Assembly (NCBI GenBank): GCA_900318445.1 | Contig: ONKO01000002.1 | Span: 62,001-126,000, forward strand | DNA from: an uncultured Bacteroidales bacterium | Lineage (GTDB): Bacteria > Bacteroidota > Bacteroidia > Bacteroidales > UBA932 | Direction of reading: 5' to 3' | Length of the DNA: 64,000 nt | Part shown: one piece after another, positions 42,376 to 52,549 of the stretch | Numbering within the stretch: the stretch's first letter is position 1 | Layout: every line of letters begins with the position of its first letter | Program-made: the position numbers and the translations under genes | Notes under the pieces: model-generated | Told to the model about the DNA's origin: nothing | Seen by the model: only the letters and a program-made list of their open reading frames with translations | Databases searched by the model: none

Positions 42376-45129
42376 TTATAATCCAACGGAGTCTTCCTGT
42401 CCATCATACAGGATGCTCAAGGCGCTCTCGCCGTCGGGGTCGTATCCGTGCGGATGCTCCGGATCTACCACGCAAACGCGGAACGTGCGGCTGCCCAGCA
42501 TATTGGGGAAAACGCCCTTGCGCGCGCCTATGAACAAGCGGCGGGCGGTGTCGTCCCAGAAAAAGTCGATGGTGCTGTACTCACCCTTCTCGTAGCCATA
42601 GGTGAGTCCGTCGTCCTCGTAGAGCGTAAAGCGGGCATCGGCCCCGGCATAAACCACGATAAGGATGTCGTCGGCCGGCTTCTCGCCGGTATATTCAACG
42701 GACGGGCCGAAGGGGATGATGCTGCCTGCACGTACATATAGCGGCATTCTCTCATAAGGAGCATCCACGGTAAGCCGCTGTCCGCCGGGAATGTAAGCAC
42801 CCGTGTAGAAGTCGTACCAGCCGCCCTCCGGGAAGTACACGCTACGGCTGCGGGCCTTGTACTCATACACCGGGCAGGGCATGAGAGCCGGGCCCAGGAG
42901 CCACTGGTCCGAGAGATCGCGAACCTCCGGATCTTCGGGAAAGTCCATAGGCAGGCCGCGCATGAGGGTCGCATCTTCAAAATGGACCGCACCGGTAAGG
43001 GAATAGAGGTAAGGCATGAGCCTGTAGCGGAGCCGCATATACCAAAGGATGCTCTCGTAGGCCGATGACCCTTTGCCGGTAATGTTCCAAAGCTCGCGGC
43101 GGGGCCACTGACCGTGCGTGCGGAACAGCGGTACAAAGGCGCCAAACTGGTGCCAGCGCGTCTGAAGCTCCTGCCATTCCTCGTTAAAGGCCGGGCTTTG
43201 GAACTTGGACATGACGGAGAAGCCGCCGATGTCCATGCCCCAGAACGGGATACCGCTCATGGAGTAGTTAAGGCCGGCCGCCATCTGCATGCGCATGTCG
43301 GTCCAGGAGGTGCCGATGTCGCCGCTCCAGGAAGCGGTGCTGTAACGCTGCAGGCCGCCAAAACCGTTACGGGTAAGGAGGAACACCCGCTTGTCGGGGT
43401 CTACGCTGCGCTGGCCTTCATAGATGGCCTGGGCATTTACCAGCGCATAGGCATTGAGGTATTCGGTAGAAGAGCCCAGCGCATTGGGGCCGAGGAGCCA
43501 CTTCATATAGTCCAGCGGGAGGCAGTCCCGGAGGTTGGGCTCGCTGGCATCCATCCACCACGCGTCAATCTTCTTTCCGTACTTGCTGTAGAGACTCTCG
43601 TCCATCTGGCGCCAGAACATCTTGCGGCCACCGGCGGCGTAGGCGTCATAGAAACTCTGCTTGTGGCCCAGCCAGTCCACCAGGCTGTCTTCCTCGGCAT
43701 GGGTATAGGCATAACCCGCCTTCTTGAGCTCTTTATAATGCTCCGTGTTGGCGTAGAACTTGGGCCAAACGGAAATCATGAAGCGGGCATGCATCTGGTG
43801 CACGTCGTCCAGCATTTTCTCCGGGTCCGGATAACGCGCCGGGTCAAACGCATGGCTTCCCCACTCATCCGGCAGCCAGTACTGCCAGTCCTGCACAATG
43901 TTGTCCAGCGGGATATGGCGGCGGCGGAACTCCTTCACGGTCTCCACCAGTTCCTTCTGCGTGGAATAACGCTCACGGCTCTGCCAGAAACCCAGGGCCC
44001 ACTGCGGCATCACGGGTGCCTTGCCGGTGAGCTGACGATAGTCTTTGATAACACCGTCGTAGTTATCACCTGCCATGAAATAATAGTCGGCCTCGGGTTC
44101 GAACTCGCTCCAGAACGTGAGGCGGGATTCCTGCTCCGGCGTTTCCAGGGGCGCGACACGAAGGCCGATGTACGACACGCCTCCGTCGGGTTCCCAGTCA
44201 ATGTGGAGGGGCGTAGGAACGCCTTTCTCCAGGTGCACGGTGAATTTGTAGCTATTCGGATTCCAGGCCGGACGCCAGCGGCGGCTCATCACTTCCTTTG
44301 AGCCGATGAAAGTGCGCTGGAAGCCGGCATAGTACTGGATAAAGTGATAGTCTCCGGTTTCGCGGGCGGTGATGGTACCGTCATAAGCGACCTTGGCGCC
44401 CTGCAGCGGCACATCGGGCAAATTCCTGATAGCCCACTCATTCTCGTAGAAGAGGCTGTCTTCCGGCTGCACCAGCGGCTGCCCTTCGGCCGGAGTATAC
44501 GTGCCGGTGAGCTGGAGGTCGAAGACTTCTCCCAGCTGGGCATAGGGCCGGGCACTTCCCCATCGGCTCAAAGAATAGGCGTCGAAGAGGAAGCCGTAGC
44601 CCTTGTTGGAGACCACCACCGGCACGCTGATCTTGGTGTTGTACTGGTACAGTTCCTCGCGGAGTCCCTTGTGGTTGAACTCTCCGGCCTGGTGCTGTCC
44701 CAGGCCATAGAAGGCTTCGTCTTCCGCCGATGCATAGCTCACCGTGGTGCTCCAGGCCTTTTTGCCATCGGCCTGGGCGGGCGCAAAGGAGGCATGGCCG
44801 TCCACCGCGAGCGGGGTACCATCGGCCCGGAAAAAGGCGGTACCGCCGTCCTCTCGGCTCACCTTCACCACGAGCGACGACGTGGAGAGGACCACGCTGT
44901 CCTCCCCTTCCTCCAGGTGGAAGGCTTCACAGCCCTCTTGGGGAAGCACCATGAGGCTCTGGCGGTCAGAGAAGCGGCCGCTGGGCGAAATGCTTACCCG
45001 GACAATATCGGGGCTCACCACCTGGAGGCGGACCGCGCCGCCGTCGGCCGTCCGTACCAGTACCTGGTTACGAGGAGCGGTGCAGGCAACGGCCAGCGTC
45101 AGGCCCATCGCGAGAAAGACATTTTTCAT
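42376..45129 (-). CDS. GH31 glycosidase with PA14 insert, alpha-xylosidase-like
   Basis: 917 residues with a lipoprotein-like start (LTLAVACTAP). GH31 barrel with nucleophile Asp527 (WWMDASEPN) and acid/base Asp604 (SGDIGTSW). A PA14-like insert is seen at about 210-330 (TITARETGDYHFIQYYAGF, HLEKGVPTPLHIDWEPDG). The WMDASEP block, the following LGPNALGSSTEYLNAYAL and the PA14 insert are the features of the CjXyl31A/BoGH31A alpha-xylosidases that trim xyloglucan oligosaccharides. Alpha-galactosidase activity occurs in some GH31 and cannot be excluded. The ATG overlaps the GH130 stop by one base. Confidence 0.92.
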   Translation of the reverse strand: MKNVFLAMGLTLAVACTAPRNQVLVRTADGGAVRLQVVSPDIVRVSISPSGRFSDRQSLMVLPQEGCEAFHLEEGEDSVVLSTSSLVVKVSREDGGTAFFRADGTPLAVDGHASFAPAQADGKKAWSTTVSYASAEDEAFYGLGQHQAGEFNHKGLREELYQYNTKISVPVVVSNKGYGFLFDAYSLSRWGSARPYAQLGEVFDLQLTGTYTPAEGQPLVQPEDSLFYENEWAIRNLPDVPLQGAKVAYDGTITARETGDYHFIQYYAGFQRTFIGSKEVMSRRWRPAWNPNSYKFTVHLEKGVPTPLHIDWEPDGGVSYIGLRVAPLETPEQESRLTFWSEFEPEADYYFMAGDNYDGVIKDYRQLTGKAPVMPQWALGFWQSRERYSTQKELVETVKEFRRRHIPLDNIVQDWQYWLPDEWGSHAFDPARYPDPEKMLDDVHQMHARFMISVWPKFYANTEHYKELKKAGYAYTHAEEDSLVDWLGHKQSFYDAYAAGGRKMFWRQMDESLYSKYGKKIDAWWMDASEPNLRDCLPLDYMKWLLGPNALGSSTEYLNAYALVNAQAIYEGQRSVDPDKRVFLLTRNGFGGLQRYSTASWSGDIGTSWTDMRMQMAAGLNYSMSGIPFWGMDIGGFSVMSKFQSPAFNEEWQELQTRWHQFGAFVPLFRTHGQWPRRELWNITGKGSSAYESILWYMRLRYRLMPYLYSLTGAVHFEDATLMRGLPMDFPEDPEVRDLSDQWLLGPALMPCPVYEYKARSRSVYFPEGGWYDFYTGAYIPGGQRLTVDAPYERMPLYVRAGSIIPFGPSVEYTGEKPADDILIVVYAGADARFTLYEDDGLTYGYEKGEYSTIDFFWDDTARRLFIGARKGVFPNMLGSRTFRVCVVDPEHPHGYDPDGESALSILYDGQEDSVGL

Positions 45130-46280
45130 TACAGATTCTTGTCTATGAGCTTGTTCAACGTTTCTACGGAAAGACCGGTCCTGAGGCCGTCCTCCGGCGT
45201 ATTCATGCAGTAATCTACCAGACGGTCTATCGTGGAGGTGGCTACATGCATACGGGTGTCGGAAGAAGCATAATAGATGAACACCTTGCCGTCTTCGTCG
45301 GCAATCCAGCCGTTGGAAAAGAGCACGTTCATCACATCTCCGATGTATTCGGGGCCTTCCGGGGCCATGAAAAAGCCGCCGGGGCAGGCAATGACGCGGG
45401 TGGGATCCTCCAGCGACGTCATGTACATATAGAGGACATACCGGAGGCCGCTGGCACAGCCGCGAACGCCGTGGGCCAGGTGAAGCCAGCCCTTCGGGGT
45501 CTTGATGGGATGCGGGCCTTCGCCGTTTTTCACCTCCATGATGGTGTGATAGTGGCGGGCATTAATGATCTTTTCCTCGCCGATGACCGCGTTCTCCATG
45601 CTGTCCACAAGGGCCCAGCCGATGCCTCCACCGTTGCCGGCGTCAATGAAGCCGTCCTGCGGACGCGTGTACAAGGCGTATTTGCCATTCACGAACTCGG
45701 GGTGTAGCACTACGTTTCGCTGCTGGCTTTGCGACTGGATGTCGGGCAGGCGTTCCCAGTTCACAAGGTCTTTGGTGCGGGCCACACCGGCGGCAGCCGT
45801 CGCGGCAGAGAGGTCTCCCTCCAGCGAATGGTCCTTGCGCTCTACGCAGAAGATGCCGTAAATCCAGCCGTCTTCATGGGCGGTAAGGCGCATGTCGTAA
45901 ATGTTGGTGGCGGGTTCTCCCCATTCGGGCATGGTGATGGGACGGGGCCAGAAGGTGAAGTTGTCCACCCCGTTCGGGCTCTCGGCCACGGCAAAGAAAC
46001 TCTTGCGGTCGTTTTCCTCCACACGCACCACCAGCACGTATTTTCCGTTCCACTTGATGGCGCCGCTGTTCATGGTGGCATGCACGCCCAGGCGCTCCAT
46101 GAGGTAGGGGTTTCGCTCCTTGTTAAAATCATAGCGCCACTCCAGCGGGGCATGACCGGCCGTTATCACCGGATTCTCATAGCGCTCGTACACGCCGTTC
46201 CCCTCGATGGGGAAATTCTTTTTCTCAATCAGCTGACGGTGGCAGTGCTTGAGCCAAGTCAGACGTTCTTCGTAGTTCAT
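45129..46280 (-). CDS. GH130 4-O-beta-mannosyl-glucose phosphorylase
   Basis: 383 residues, no signal peptide, cytoplasmic. Sequence closely follows the characterised Bacteroides mannosylglucose phosphorylase (GH130 subfamily 1): NPYLMERLGVHATMNSGAIK, ATNIYDMRLTAHEDGWIYGI with catalytic Asp129, SQQRNVVLHPEFV, LYTRPQDGFIDAG and GEGPHPIKTPKGWLHLAHG. It should split mannosyl-glucose with phosphate to mannose-1-phosphate and glucose, saving ATP. Two bases separate it from the upstream GH26 stop. Confidence 0.94.
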   Translation of the reverse strand: MNYEERLTWLKHCHRQLIEKKNFPIEGNGVYERYENPVITAGHAPLEWRYDFNKERNPYLMERLGVHATMNSGAIKWNGKYVLVVRVEENDRKSFFAVAESPNGVDNFTFWPRPITMPEWGEPATNIYDMRLTAHEDGWIYGIFCVERKDHSLEGDLSAATAAAGVARTKDLVNWERLPDIQSQSQQRNVVLHPEFVNGKYALYTRPQDGFIDAGNGGGIGWALVDSMENAVIGEEKIINARHYHTIMEVKNGEGPHPIKTPKGWLHLAHGVRGCASGLRYVLYMYMTSLEDPTRVIACPGGFFMAPEGPEYIGDVMNVLFSNGWIADEDGKVFIYYASSDTRMHVATSTIDRLVDYCMNTPEDGLRTGLSVETLNKLIDKNL

Positions 46281-46282
46281 GG

Positions 46283-47365
46283 TTAATCAATGAGTACAAT
46301 ATCTTCTTTAGCGGCAAAAGCCTTGAAATCATCTTCTCCGGCATAGCCTTTCCAGGGGCCGTAGAAATGGCCGGGCTTGTCCCAGGCGTTGCGCCAGGTA
46401 AGAACGTAGGAAATGGGGAAGCCCTGGATGGCCGGGTACAGGGACTCGCACCACCAGTTGGCGTCCGGAATGCCTTCCAGACCGGTTTCACTGAGGCAGA
46501 TGAGCTTGTTATGCTCCGTTCCGAGAGCGACCAGCGTAGAGAGCATATCCTTTACCTCGGCGGCAAAGCGGGCGCCGGAAGCCTCCACAGGCTCTCCGGG
46601 AGCCACAAATTCATAAATGTCGGTGCCCAGGATGTCCACAAATTCATCTCCGGGATAGCGGGACATATAGTCCTCGGGCGAGATAGGCCCGTTGGGCGAA
46701 TAGCACCACAAAATGTTGGTGAGGCCGCGCTCTTTGGTAAAATAGAGCCAGGTCATGCGATACAGCTCCTGGTATTCCTCCGGGGTGCAGAGTTTTCCGC
46801 CCCACCAGAACCAGCTGGCGAGGTTCTCGTGCCAGGGCCGGAAGATGACGGCAACGTCCCCGAGACTCTCGAAAAAGTCGGCCGCACGCTGAAGCCATAC
46901 GCGGAACTCAGCGTTTTTCTCCCCGCCGGGGAGGATGGATTTCACGACGCTGGCCGATGACACGTCCCAGGCGTCTCCCCCGGTAACGAGGTTGTCCGGG
47001 TGCCAGGAGAAGGTAACCATGCCGCCGCGCGCGATGTGCTGGAGGGCGGCTTTGCGCATGAGGCCGAAGGGCACGCCGTCGAGGTTTTTATCTACGCCAT
47101 GCTCAATGTCTCCGAGGTCAAAACCCACCATGGCGGGATACTGGCCGCAGACGTCCTTTACGTCCGAGCGGTCCAGCGGATCGTTTTCGTAGTCCTCCAC
47201 GCACCAGGTGTGACCATAGGCGTAAGTGTCCTGGTGGGCGTAGGCAATCTGGCCTTTTGAAGAGAGGTCTTTCAGGCGCTGGGCCAGTTCTTCCTTGGGA
47301 GTTTTCATAGAAGGTGTGCAAGCCATTAAGATGGAGGCTGCAAAGATAAAACTAATCTTTTTCAT
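46283..47365 (-). CDS. GH26 beta-mannanase / mannobiohydrolase lipoprotein
   Basis: 360 residues. Lipobox LMAC (Cys16). GH26 barrel with acid/base Glu180 (FRPWHEN) and nucleophile Glu293 (CLSETG); WYWWGG-like aromatic block WFWWGG follows the acid. Similar to the single-domain GH26 enzymes next to GH130 and epimerase genes in Bacteroides, which release mannobiose; periplasmic position is likely. Start ATG overlaps the GH5 stop by one base (TGATG). Confidence 0.92.
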   Translation of the reverse strand: MKKISFIFAASILMACTPSMKTPKEELAQRLKDLSSKGQIAYAHQDTYAYGHTWCVEDYENDPLDRSDVKDVCGQYPAMVGFDLGDIEHGVDKNLDGVPFGLMRKAALQHIARGGMVTFSWHPDNLVTGGDAWDVSSASVVKSILPGGEKNAEFRVWLQRAADFFESLGDVAVIFRPWHENLASWFWWGGKLCTPEEYQELYRMTWLYFTKERGLTNILWCYSPNGPISPEDYMSRYPGDEFVDILGTDIYEFVAPGEPVEASGARFAAEVKDMLSTLVALGTEHNKLICLSETGLEGIPDANWWCESLYPAIQGFPISYVLTWRNAWDKPGHFYGPWKGYAGEDDFKAFAAKEDIVLID

Positions 47366-48906
47366 CAGAAAACGGGGGCTTTATCGTAAACAGACTGAAG
47401 GGTATAGGTTTCGCTGGTGGTGCTCCAGGCCTTGACCATGGCTTTGACGGGAGCTTCGCCGGTAGTGGTATAAGAGCCGTCGCCGTGGTCCACATAGCCA
47501 TGACGCTCCTTCCCGTAGCCGCTAGCACCGTTGTCCCAGAGGAAACCGGAGATACCAAAGGTGCGGGCACACTTGACAAAGTATTCCAGATAGTAAAGGT
47601 AATAGGCCCAGGCCTTGGCGTCGGATTTGTCACGCATGGAACAGCCGAACTCGCCCATATAGATGGGGATATCCTTGGCTACATAGTTGGTATACAGCTT
47701 GTTGAACAGTTCCTTGATCTCTTCTTCTCCCTTGGGATAGGCTTTTCCGGTATGGCCCCAGTCGGCGAGCTGTTTGTCGCCAATGGTGTAATCATACGGG
47801 TCGTAGCAGTGGAAGGCCAGCATCACCTTGCCGGCGGGATCCTTAGGAACGGTGAGGTAGCTCAGGAAGTTGGGACTTGCGGCGTAGCCGGGCACGCCCA
47901 GCCAGCGGGTAGCGTTGTTGCCGCCGGTTTTGCGTACAGCGTCCACAAACACCTGGTTCCACTCGTTGATGACATTGCACTTTTTCTCCACGTTCGTGGT
48001 GGCATGCCACTCACTGCCATAGATGAGCTCGTTGAAGGACTCCAGCATGAGGAAGTCTCCCTTGTCCTTGAACTTGCCAGCAATCTGGGTCCAGACAGCC
48101 GCGATTTCTTCTTTCACCTGCTTGTTCACCTCCTCGTTGTCCACGGCGCCTTTGAGATTCTGCCAATGATTGCCGTCAGACTCGCCGTGGTCTTCGTCGT
48201 GATGGGTGTTGAGGATGACCTTAAGACCGGCGTTCTCAGCAAAGCCCACCACCTTGTAGACACGGTTCAGCCACTCTTCGTCCAGTTTGTACTCCGGAGC
48301 CTCGCCAATGTGTCCCATCCACGTAACGGGGATGCGGACGCTGGTGAAGCCCTTGGCCTTTACACCGTTGAAAGTGGCCTGGGTGGCCGATTTCCCCTGC
48401 CAGGCGGTCTCAGAAGCTACGCCATTTGCATAGGCATCAAAGTGGTTGCCCATGTTCCAGCCAAGGCCCAGCTCCAGGGTGCGGGCGACAGCGGTGTTAC
48501 TGGGCAGCACGGGATCCTTGATCACTTTTTTTCCTTCCTGAGACACGGAAATTTTCACGGACGTACAGCCTTTGGCCGACACAGTAACTTCGGCGCTACG
48601 AGGCTCGTAGGTTTCGTTGGCCGCAAGCTTGAGTTTGACGGTCATCCTGTACTTACTGAAAACGCCGTCCTCATAGCTGAGCCAGCTCTTGGCATCGGAA
48701 GGGATTTCCACTCTGGGGCGCTCCGGAGAAGAAATAGCTATCTCCTGCGTTTTGGCTTCGGGCGTAGCCTCAACCGAGGCGGGGTTGACGCTCAGAGCCG
48801 ACGGGGCCTCCGGCTCAGTGGAGCCGCCACCGGCTTCTGCCCCTTTACTGCAGCAGCAAGCCGCAGATATCATGCAAAGAATGAAAAACTGAGTAAAATA
48901 TCTCAT
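47365..48906 (-). CDS. BACON-GH5 endo-glucanase lipoprotein (GH5_4-like)
   Basis: 513 residues. Lipoprotein-like N terminus (ISAACCCS); residues about 38-127 form a BACON domain (SVEATPEAKTQEIAI ... WLSYE ... VTVSAKGCTSVKISVSQEGK); the GH5 barrel follows with acid/base Glu293 (SFNEL) and nucleophile Glu419 (IYMGEFG). NTHHDEDHG and LELGLGWNMGNHFDAYA resemble subfamily GH5_4. BACON plus GH5_4 is the build of the surface endo-xyloglucanase BoGH5A; glucomannan or mixed glucan activity is also possible. Confidence 0.88.
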   Translation of the reverse strand: MRYFTQFFILCMISAACCCSKGAEAGGGSTEPEAPSALSVNPASVEATPEAKTQEIAISSPERPRVEIPSDAKSWLSYEDGVFSKYRMTVKLKLAANETYEPRSAEVTVSAKGCTSVKISVSQEGKKVIKDPVLPSNTAVARTLELGLGWNMGNHFDAYANGVASETAWQGKSATQATFNGVKAKGFTSVRIPVTWMGHIGEAPEYKLDEEWLNRVYKVVGFAENAGLKVILNTHHDEDHGESDGNHWQNLKGAVDNEEVNKQVKEEIAAVWTQIAGKFKDKGDFLMLESFNELIYGSEWHATTNVEKKCNVINEWNQVFVDAVRKTGGNNATRWLGVPGYAASPNFLSYLTVPKDPAGKVMLAFHCYDPYDYTIGDKQLADWGHTGKAYPKGEEEIKELFNKLYTNYVAKDIPIYMGEFGCSMRDKSDAKAWAYYLYYLEYFVKCARTFGISGFLWDNGASGYGKERHGYVDHGDGSYTTTGEAPVKAMVKAWSTTSETYTLQSVYDKAPVF

Positions 48907-48914
48907 AGCTACGT

Positions 48915-50045
48915 TTATTTAAGTGAAGGCATCGATTCGCGGGTAACGACCAGCGGCGACGACATCAACTGTTTCCAATAATCTTCTGTGTTATAAGGAA
49001 AAGATTCCGTGTTAAGGTCCCAGGCCAGAAACCAGCTCCAGGATTCGTCTGCGGCAAGGCACTTGATGGGAGCGGGAATATTGCCGCATTCGCTGATGGT
49101 CACCAGTTTGTGGCCACCGGTTAACTCCACAGCAGCCTTGTACTGCCGGGCCTTTGCGTTGATATTGTCCTCATAGACATCCACGCCCACAATGTCCACG
49201 AGGTCGTTACCGGGATACCACGAGGCATAGTCTTTCTCTGCGCCGGGAGTGGCATCCAGGGTCCATACCCAGATGAGGTTGTTGAGACCATACTCCCCTT
49301 CCAGCTTGTCCCGGAGGAGTTTCCAAAGCTTTTTGCAGGCTTCAGCTCCGCCCCGGCCCCACCAGAACCAGGCGTTATTCGTTATGCCGTATAGGTTGTA
49401 GTTGCCGGCGGCCTCGTGAAGCGGGCGCCACAGGACGGGAATACCCTCATTCTGGAGCAGTTTCAGATAGCCGGCCACCTTTTCGATGTCAGCGAGGATA
49501 AACGCGTTTTCCCACGTTCCTTCCTTCAGTGCATTCACAATGCTGAAAGACGTTTTTTCACTATAGAAAGCATAACCGTCAAAATTGCCGGCCTTGCCCT
49601 TCTCCCAGGCCTCTTTCGAGGTGGGCACGTTCCAGTGCCACATGAAGGACACCAGGCCGCCATTTTCCCACTGCTCTTTAGCGGCAGAGATATCCCCGTA
49701 GTTCACCACCCAGTCCCAGTTCTGCGGCGTGGGAGAATACTGGAGGAAGATGTAGTCGTAGCCGGCCACGGCGGGATGCTTGCCGGTAATGCGATAGATT
49801 TCGTTTACCCGGTCATTGTTGTTGGCCGTGCCGCCGGACTGGATGCCGCTGAGCATTTTGGAGCCGGCTTTCTCCCTTAAAAAGCTGTACACCTTCCGGG
49901 CACTGGCCGATGCCTGTGCATTTGTGAGCGCAGCATCTATTCCGGTATTCTGCGATGCGGGGCCCTCCGGTTCCGTGGACGGGGTATCCTTACCACAAGA
50001 CCAGAGAGTCAGTGCCGACAGTATGAGAACTAGAAGTCTTTTCAT
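48915..50045 (-). CDS. GH26 endo-beta-mannanase lipoprotein
   Basis: 376 residues from ATG 50045 (MKRLLVLILSALTLWSCG); an ATG two codons upstream is equally possible. Lipobox LWSC followed by acidic residues. GH26 acid/base Glu211 (RPLHEAAG) and nucleophile Glu319 (TISECG), with the aromatic WFWWGRGG after the acid. It shares only the catalytic core with the second GH26 of the operon, so the two are old paralogues with probably different modes or places of attack. Eight bases before the BACON-GH5 gene. Confidence 0.92.
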   Translation of the reverse strand: MKRLLVLILSALTLWSCGKDTPSTEPEGPASQNTGIDAALTNAQASASARKVYSFLREKAGSKMLSGIQSGGTANNNDRVNEIYRITGKHPAVAGYDYIFLQYSPTPQNWDWVVNYGDISAAKEQWENGGLVSFMWHWNVPTSKEAWEKGKAGNFDGYAFYSEKTSFSIVNALKEGTWENAFILADIEKVAGYLKLLQNEGIPVLWRPLHEAAGNYNLYGITNNAWFWWGRGGAEACKKLWKLLRDKLEGEYGLNNLIWVWTLDATPGAEKDYASWYPGNDLVDIVGVDVYEDNINAKARQYKAAVELTGGHKLVTISECGNIPAPIKCLAADESWSWFLAWDLNTESFPYNTEDYWKQLMSSPLVVTRESMPSLK

Positions 50046-50090
50046 AATCATGGAACCCGGAGGGAGGGTCAGCCCCCTCCGGATTAAAAA

Positions 50091-52538
50091 CTACAGCAGG
50101 GTTATCTCATTGATAATCCAATCGGATCCCTGGAGAACGAATGCCACTCTGCCGTCTCCCTGATACTGGGTATTGAGGCCGAAGTAGTCGCCGGCATGGG
50201 TCTTCAGGTGTTCAAGAAGCGTTTCAGTGATGGTCAGGACAATCCGGGTCACATCCTTGCCACCGGCATTATCGGTAGTAAGATAAGCGCCACCGAGTTC
50301 AGGGAAGGAGACGTCACCGTTCCCCCAACTGCCATCGTTGATCTGAACCTGACCCCAATTTTCGGTCTGTTCGCAGTAGATGATGAGCTTAGCACCGGGA
50401 CCGGCATCTTCAAAATACTTGAGAGCCAGACCGAAACGGCCGTCATCACCCCAGGTCATCATAGTGGGGCCCTTGTAAATGGTCACTTCCTGAGGGATCT
50501 CACCCACAATCTCCACCTTGGTAAAGGTAAGGCCGCTTCCCTGAATGATGATACCCAAGTTGGACACACCTTCGGACGAGCCCTTCTTCGCCTCAATATT
50601 ATCCAGGATTTCCTTGGTCAGTTCCACTTCGGTGCAACGGTCCAGGATTCCATCCGTAAACCAGCCGTAAAGATCTGTAGGAACAAGGGTTCCGTTAAGC
50701 TGGGCTCCAGACGCACCATTGAAATTGATGGTGGTCCAGTCTCCATAATTAAGCTGAGCCTGATCCCACTGATTCTCCACCTGCGTATAGTAGAAGCGGA
50801 GTTTTGAACCGGGCCGCACACCTTCAAACTTGGAGGCAGGAATCATGACCCGGCCGCCATCATTCCAGGTAATCTGGAGATTGCCTTCCCAGACTGTAGT
50901 GAATTCCTGTTCCAGGAGAACGCCGATGGGTGAAGGGCAGGTTTCCACATCACCGTTCAGGAGAGCGAACTTCATTTCATACGTTCCCACCTTGTTCCAG
51001 GGCATGAAGAACTGGATCTGGGTATCGGAACGCATGGCATACTTCGTTACCTTCTCCTCGCCGATGAAGATATTCTCAATCAGCATGAAGTTTTCACCAA
51101 CCAGGTTGACAATTCCGCCGATGTGTTCTTCCTGCGGCATGGAGGAGATAATAATCAGGGAATCATAATGCAGGTCAATCTGATCATCGGCCGTAATGGT
51201 TTCACCGTTAGCCAGCGTCAGTACCACCTTTCCGGGGACAGAACTGGGAGCCGTGGTAACCACGATATTCTTACTGGCATCGAGTTCGAACTCGACGGGC
51301 TTTCCGCCCAGGGTGATTGCGGTAATGAGATCCAGGTCGGTACCCGAAACCGTAAATGTTTCACCAGCCGTAAGGGTAAGAGGAGTAATACCGGTAACGG
51401 TGGGATGGACCAAAGTGTAGGCAACGGAAACTTCATCGCCATTGGCCATCACGAGAGTGGCATCTCCTTCCTGAGCTACGGCAGGAACCGTAAGTGTAAT
51501 CTCTTCTTCGCTATAGGAGAATTCCACCTCGGCGGCATTTTCCAGATTGATCTTGGAGACCAGATCCAGATCCTTTCCGGTAATGGTGAGTTTCTCACCG
51601 GCCTTGACAGGCTGGGGAGCGGCCACAACCTTCGTGGGCTTCACAACCTCGTACTCACCGGCATCGAAGGCCTCGCCTTCGTAGGAAACCAGGGAGATGT
51701 TGCCAGGAGTTGCAGTGGCAGGGAAGACAAAATCGATAGCCTCCGTGGAACCGTTTGCCACGGTATAAGTGAAGGCCACAGCCTCTGCTCCGGGCAGGTT
51801 CACGGTCTTGATCATGTCCAGATGAGAACCGGTGACAGTAATCTTGTCACCCACCTTATAGGTTGCCTTGGCAGCCTTTTTCACCGTGGGCTGGCCCAAC
51901 ACCAGCTCCTGGGAGCTGTACACATGGTTGGGGATGGTGGACTGGTCGACAAGTTCATTTACATCGCTGAGGATGATGGGGCCATCCACGGCCGATGCCG
52001 GAACTTTTACCTTGAGCTCGTGGCGGGACTGGCTTTCAAATTCCGTTACAACAGCATTCTCGCCGGAGAAGATCACTTCTTTCACCACATTCAGATACTC
52101 ACCGGTAATGGTAATGACATCGCGGGAAACCACAGCCAGGGGCGAGATCTTTTCAATTCCGATAGGCTCGGTAAAAGACAGGTCGGTCATGGAAACCAGG
52201 CTGCGACCGTCGGCGGTCACGATGGAAACCTTACCGACTTCGGGACCTTCCAGCGGGACAAGCACCTGGAGGGTATCCAGTTTGGTGCCCTTGGACAGTT
52301 TCACGAACTCACTCACGGAGATGTTCTCACCGGCAAAGTGGACTTCTGCCACCTGGTCCAGGCCACGTCCGTAAATATTGAGGGCTCCGCCGCGCATCAC
52401 CGGGTTGGGGGCAATACCGGCGAGGGAGAAAGCTTCTTTCAGCGGATCGGTAGCCAGCTCTTTCTTCTGGCAGCCAGTCAGCGAGACCATTGCAGCGCAG
52501 AGCGATACAACAAGGGAATATTTCAATATCTTTTTCAT
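50091..52538 (-). CDS. IPT/TIG-repeat surface glycan-binding lipoprotein
   Basis: 815 residues, lipobox LTGC (Cys22). After the signal come about six IPT/TIG-like repeats, each marked by a variant of GxxLDLVxxIxLxG (for example HLDMIKTVNLPGAE, DLDLVSKINLENAA, DLDLITAITLGGKP). The C-terminal 290 residues are two copies of one domain: each has a W-G/D-D-G-R start, PG(S/A)KL-Y-Q, a QxNxGxW strand and an ending W-I-E-like strand. No glycosidase motif. The build fits an SGBP that holds glycan on long stalk repeats near SusCD. Confidence 0.87.
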   Translation of the reverse strand: MKKILKYSLVVSLCAAMVSLTGCQKKELATDPLKEAFSLAGIAPNPVMRGGALNIYGRGLDQVAEVHFAGENISVSEFVKLSKGTKLDTLQVLVPLEGPEVGKVSIVTADGRSLVSMTDLSFTEPIGIEKISPLAVVSRDVITITGEYLNVVKEVIFSGENAVVTEFESQSRHELKVKVPASAVDGPIILSDVNELVDQSTIPNHVYSSQELVLGQPTVKKAAKATYKVGDKITVTGSHLDMIKTVNLPGAEAVAFTYTVANGSTEAIDFVFPATATPGNISLVSYEGEAFDAGEYEVVKPTKVVAAPQPVKAGEKLTITGKDLDLVSKINLENAAEVEFSYSEEEITLTVPAVAQEGDATLVMANGDEVSVAYTLVHPTVTGITPLTLTAGETFTVSGTDLDLITAITLGGKPVEFELDASKNIVVTTAPSSVPGKVVLTLANGETITADDQIDLHYDSLIIISSMPQEEHIGGIVNLVGENFMLIENIFIGEEKVTKYAMRSDTQIQFFMPWNKVGTYEMKFALLNGDVETCPSPIGVLLEQEFTTVWEGNLQITWNDGGRVMIPASKFEGVRPGSKLRFYYTQVENQWDQAQLNYGDWTTINFNGASGAQLNGTLVPTDLYGWFTDGILDRCTEVELTKEILDNIEAKKGSSEGVSNLGIIIQGSGLTFTKVEIVGEIPQEVTIYKGPTMMTWGDDGRFGLALKYFEDAGPGAKLIIYCEQTENWGQVQINDGSWGNGDVSFPELGGAYLTTDNAGGKDVTRIVLTITETLLEHLKTHAGDYFGLNTQYQGDGRVAFVLQGSDWIINEITLL

Positions 52539-52549
52539 TGCGCTTCAGA

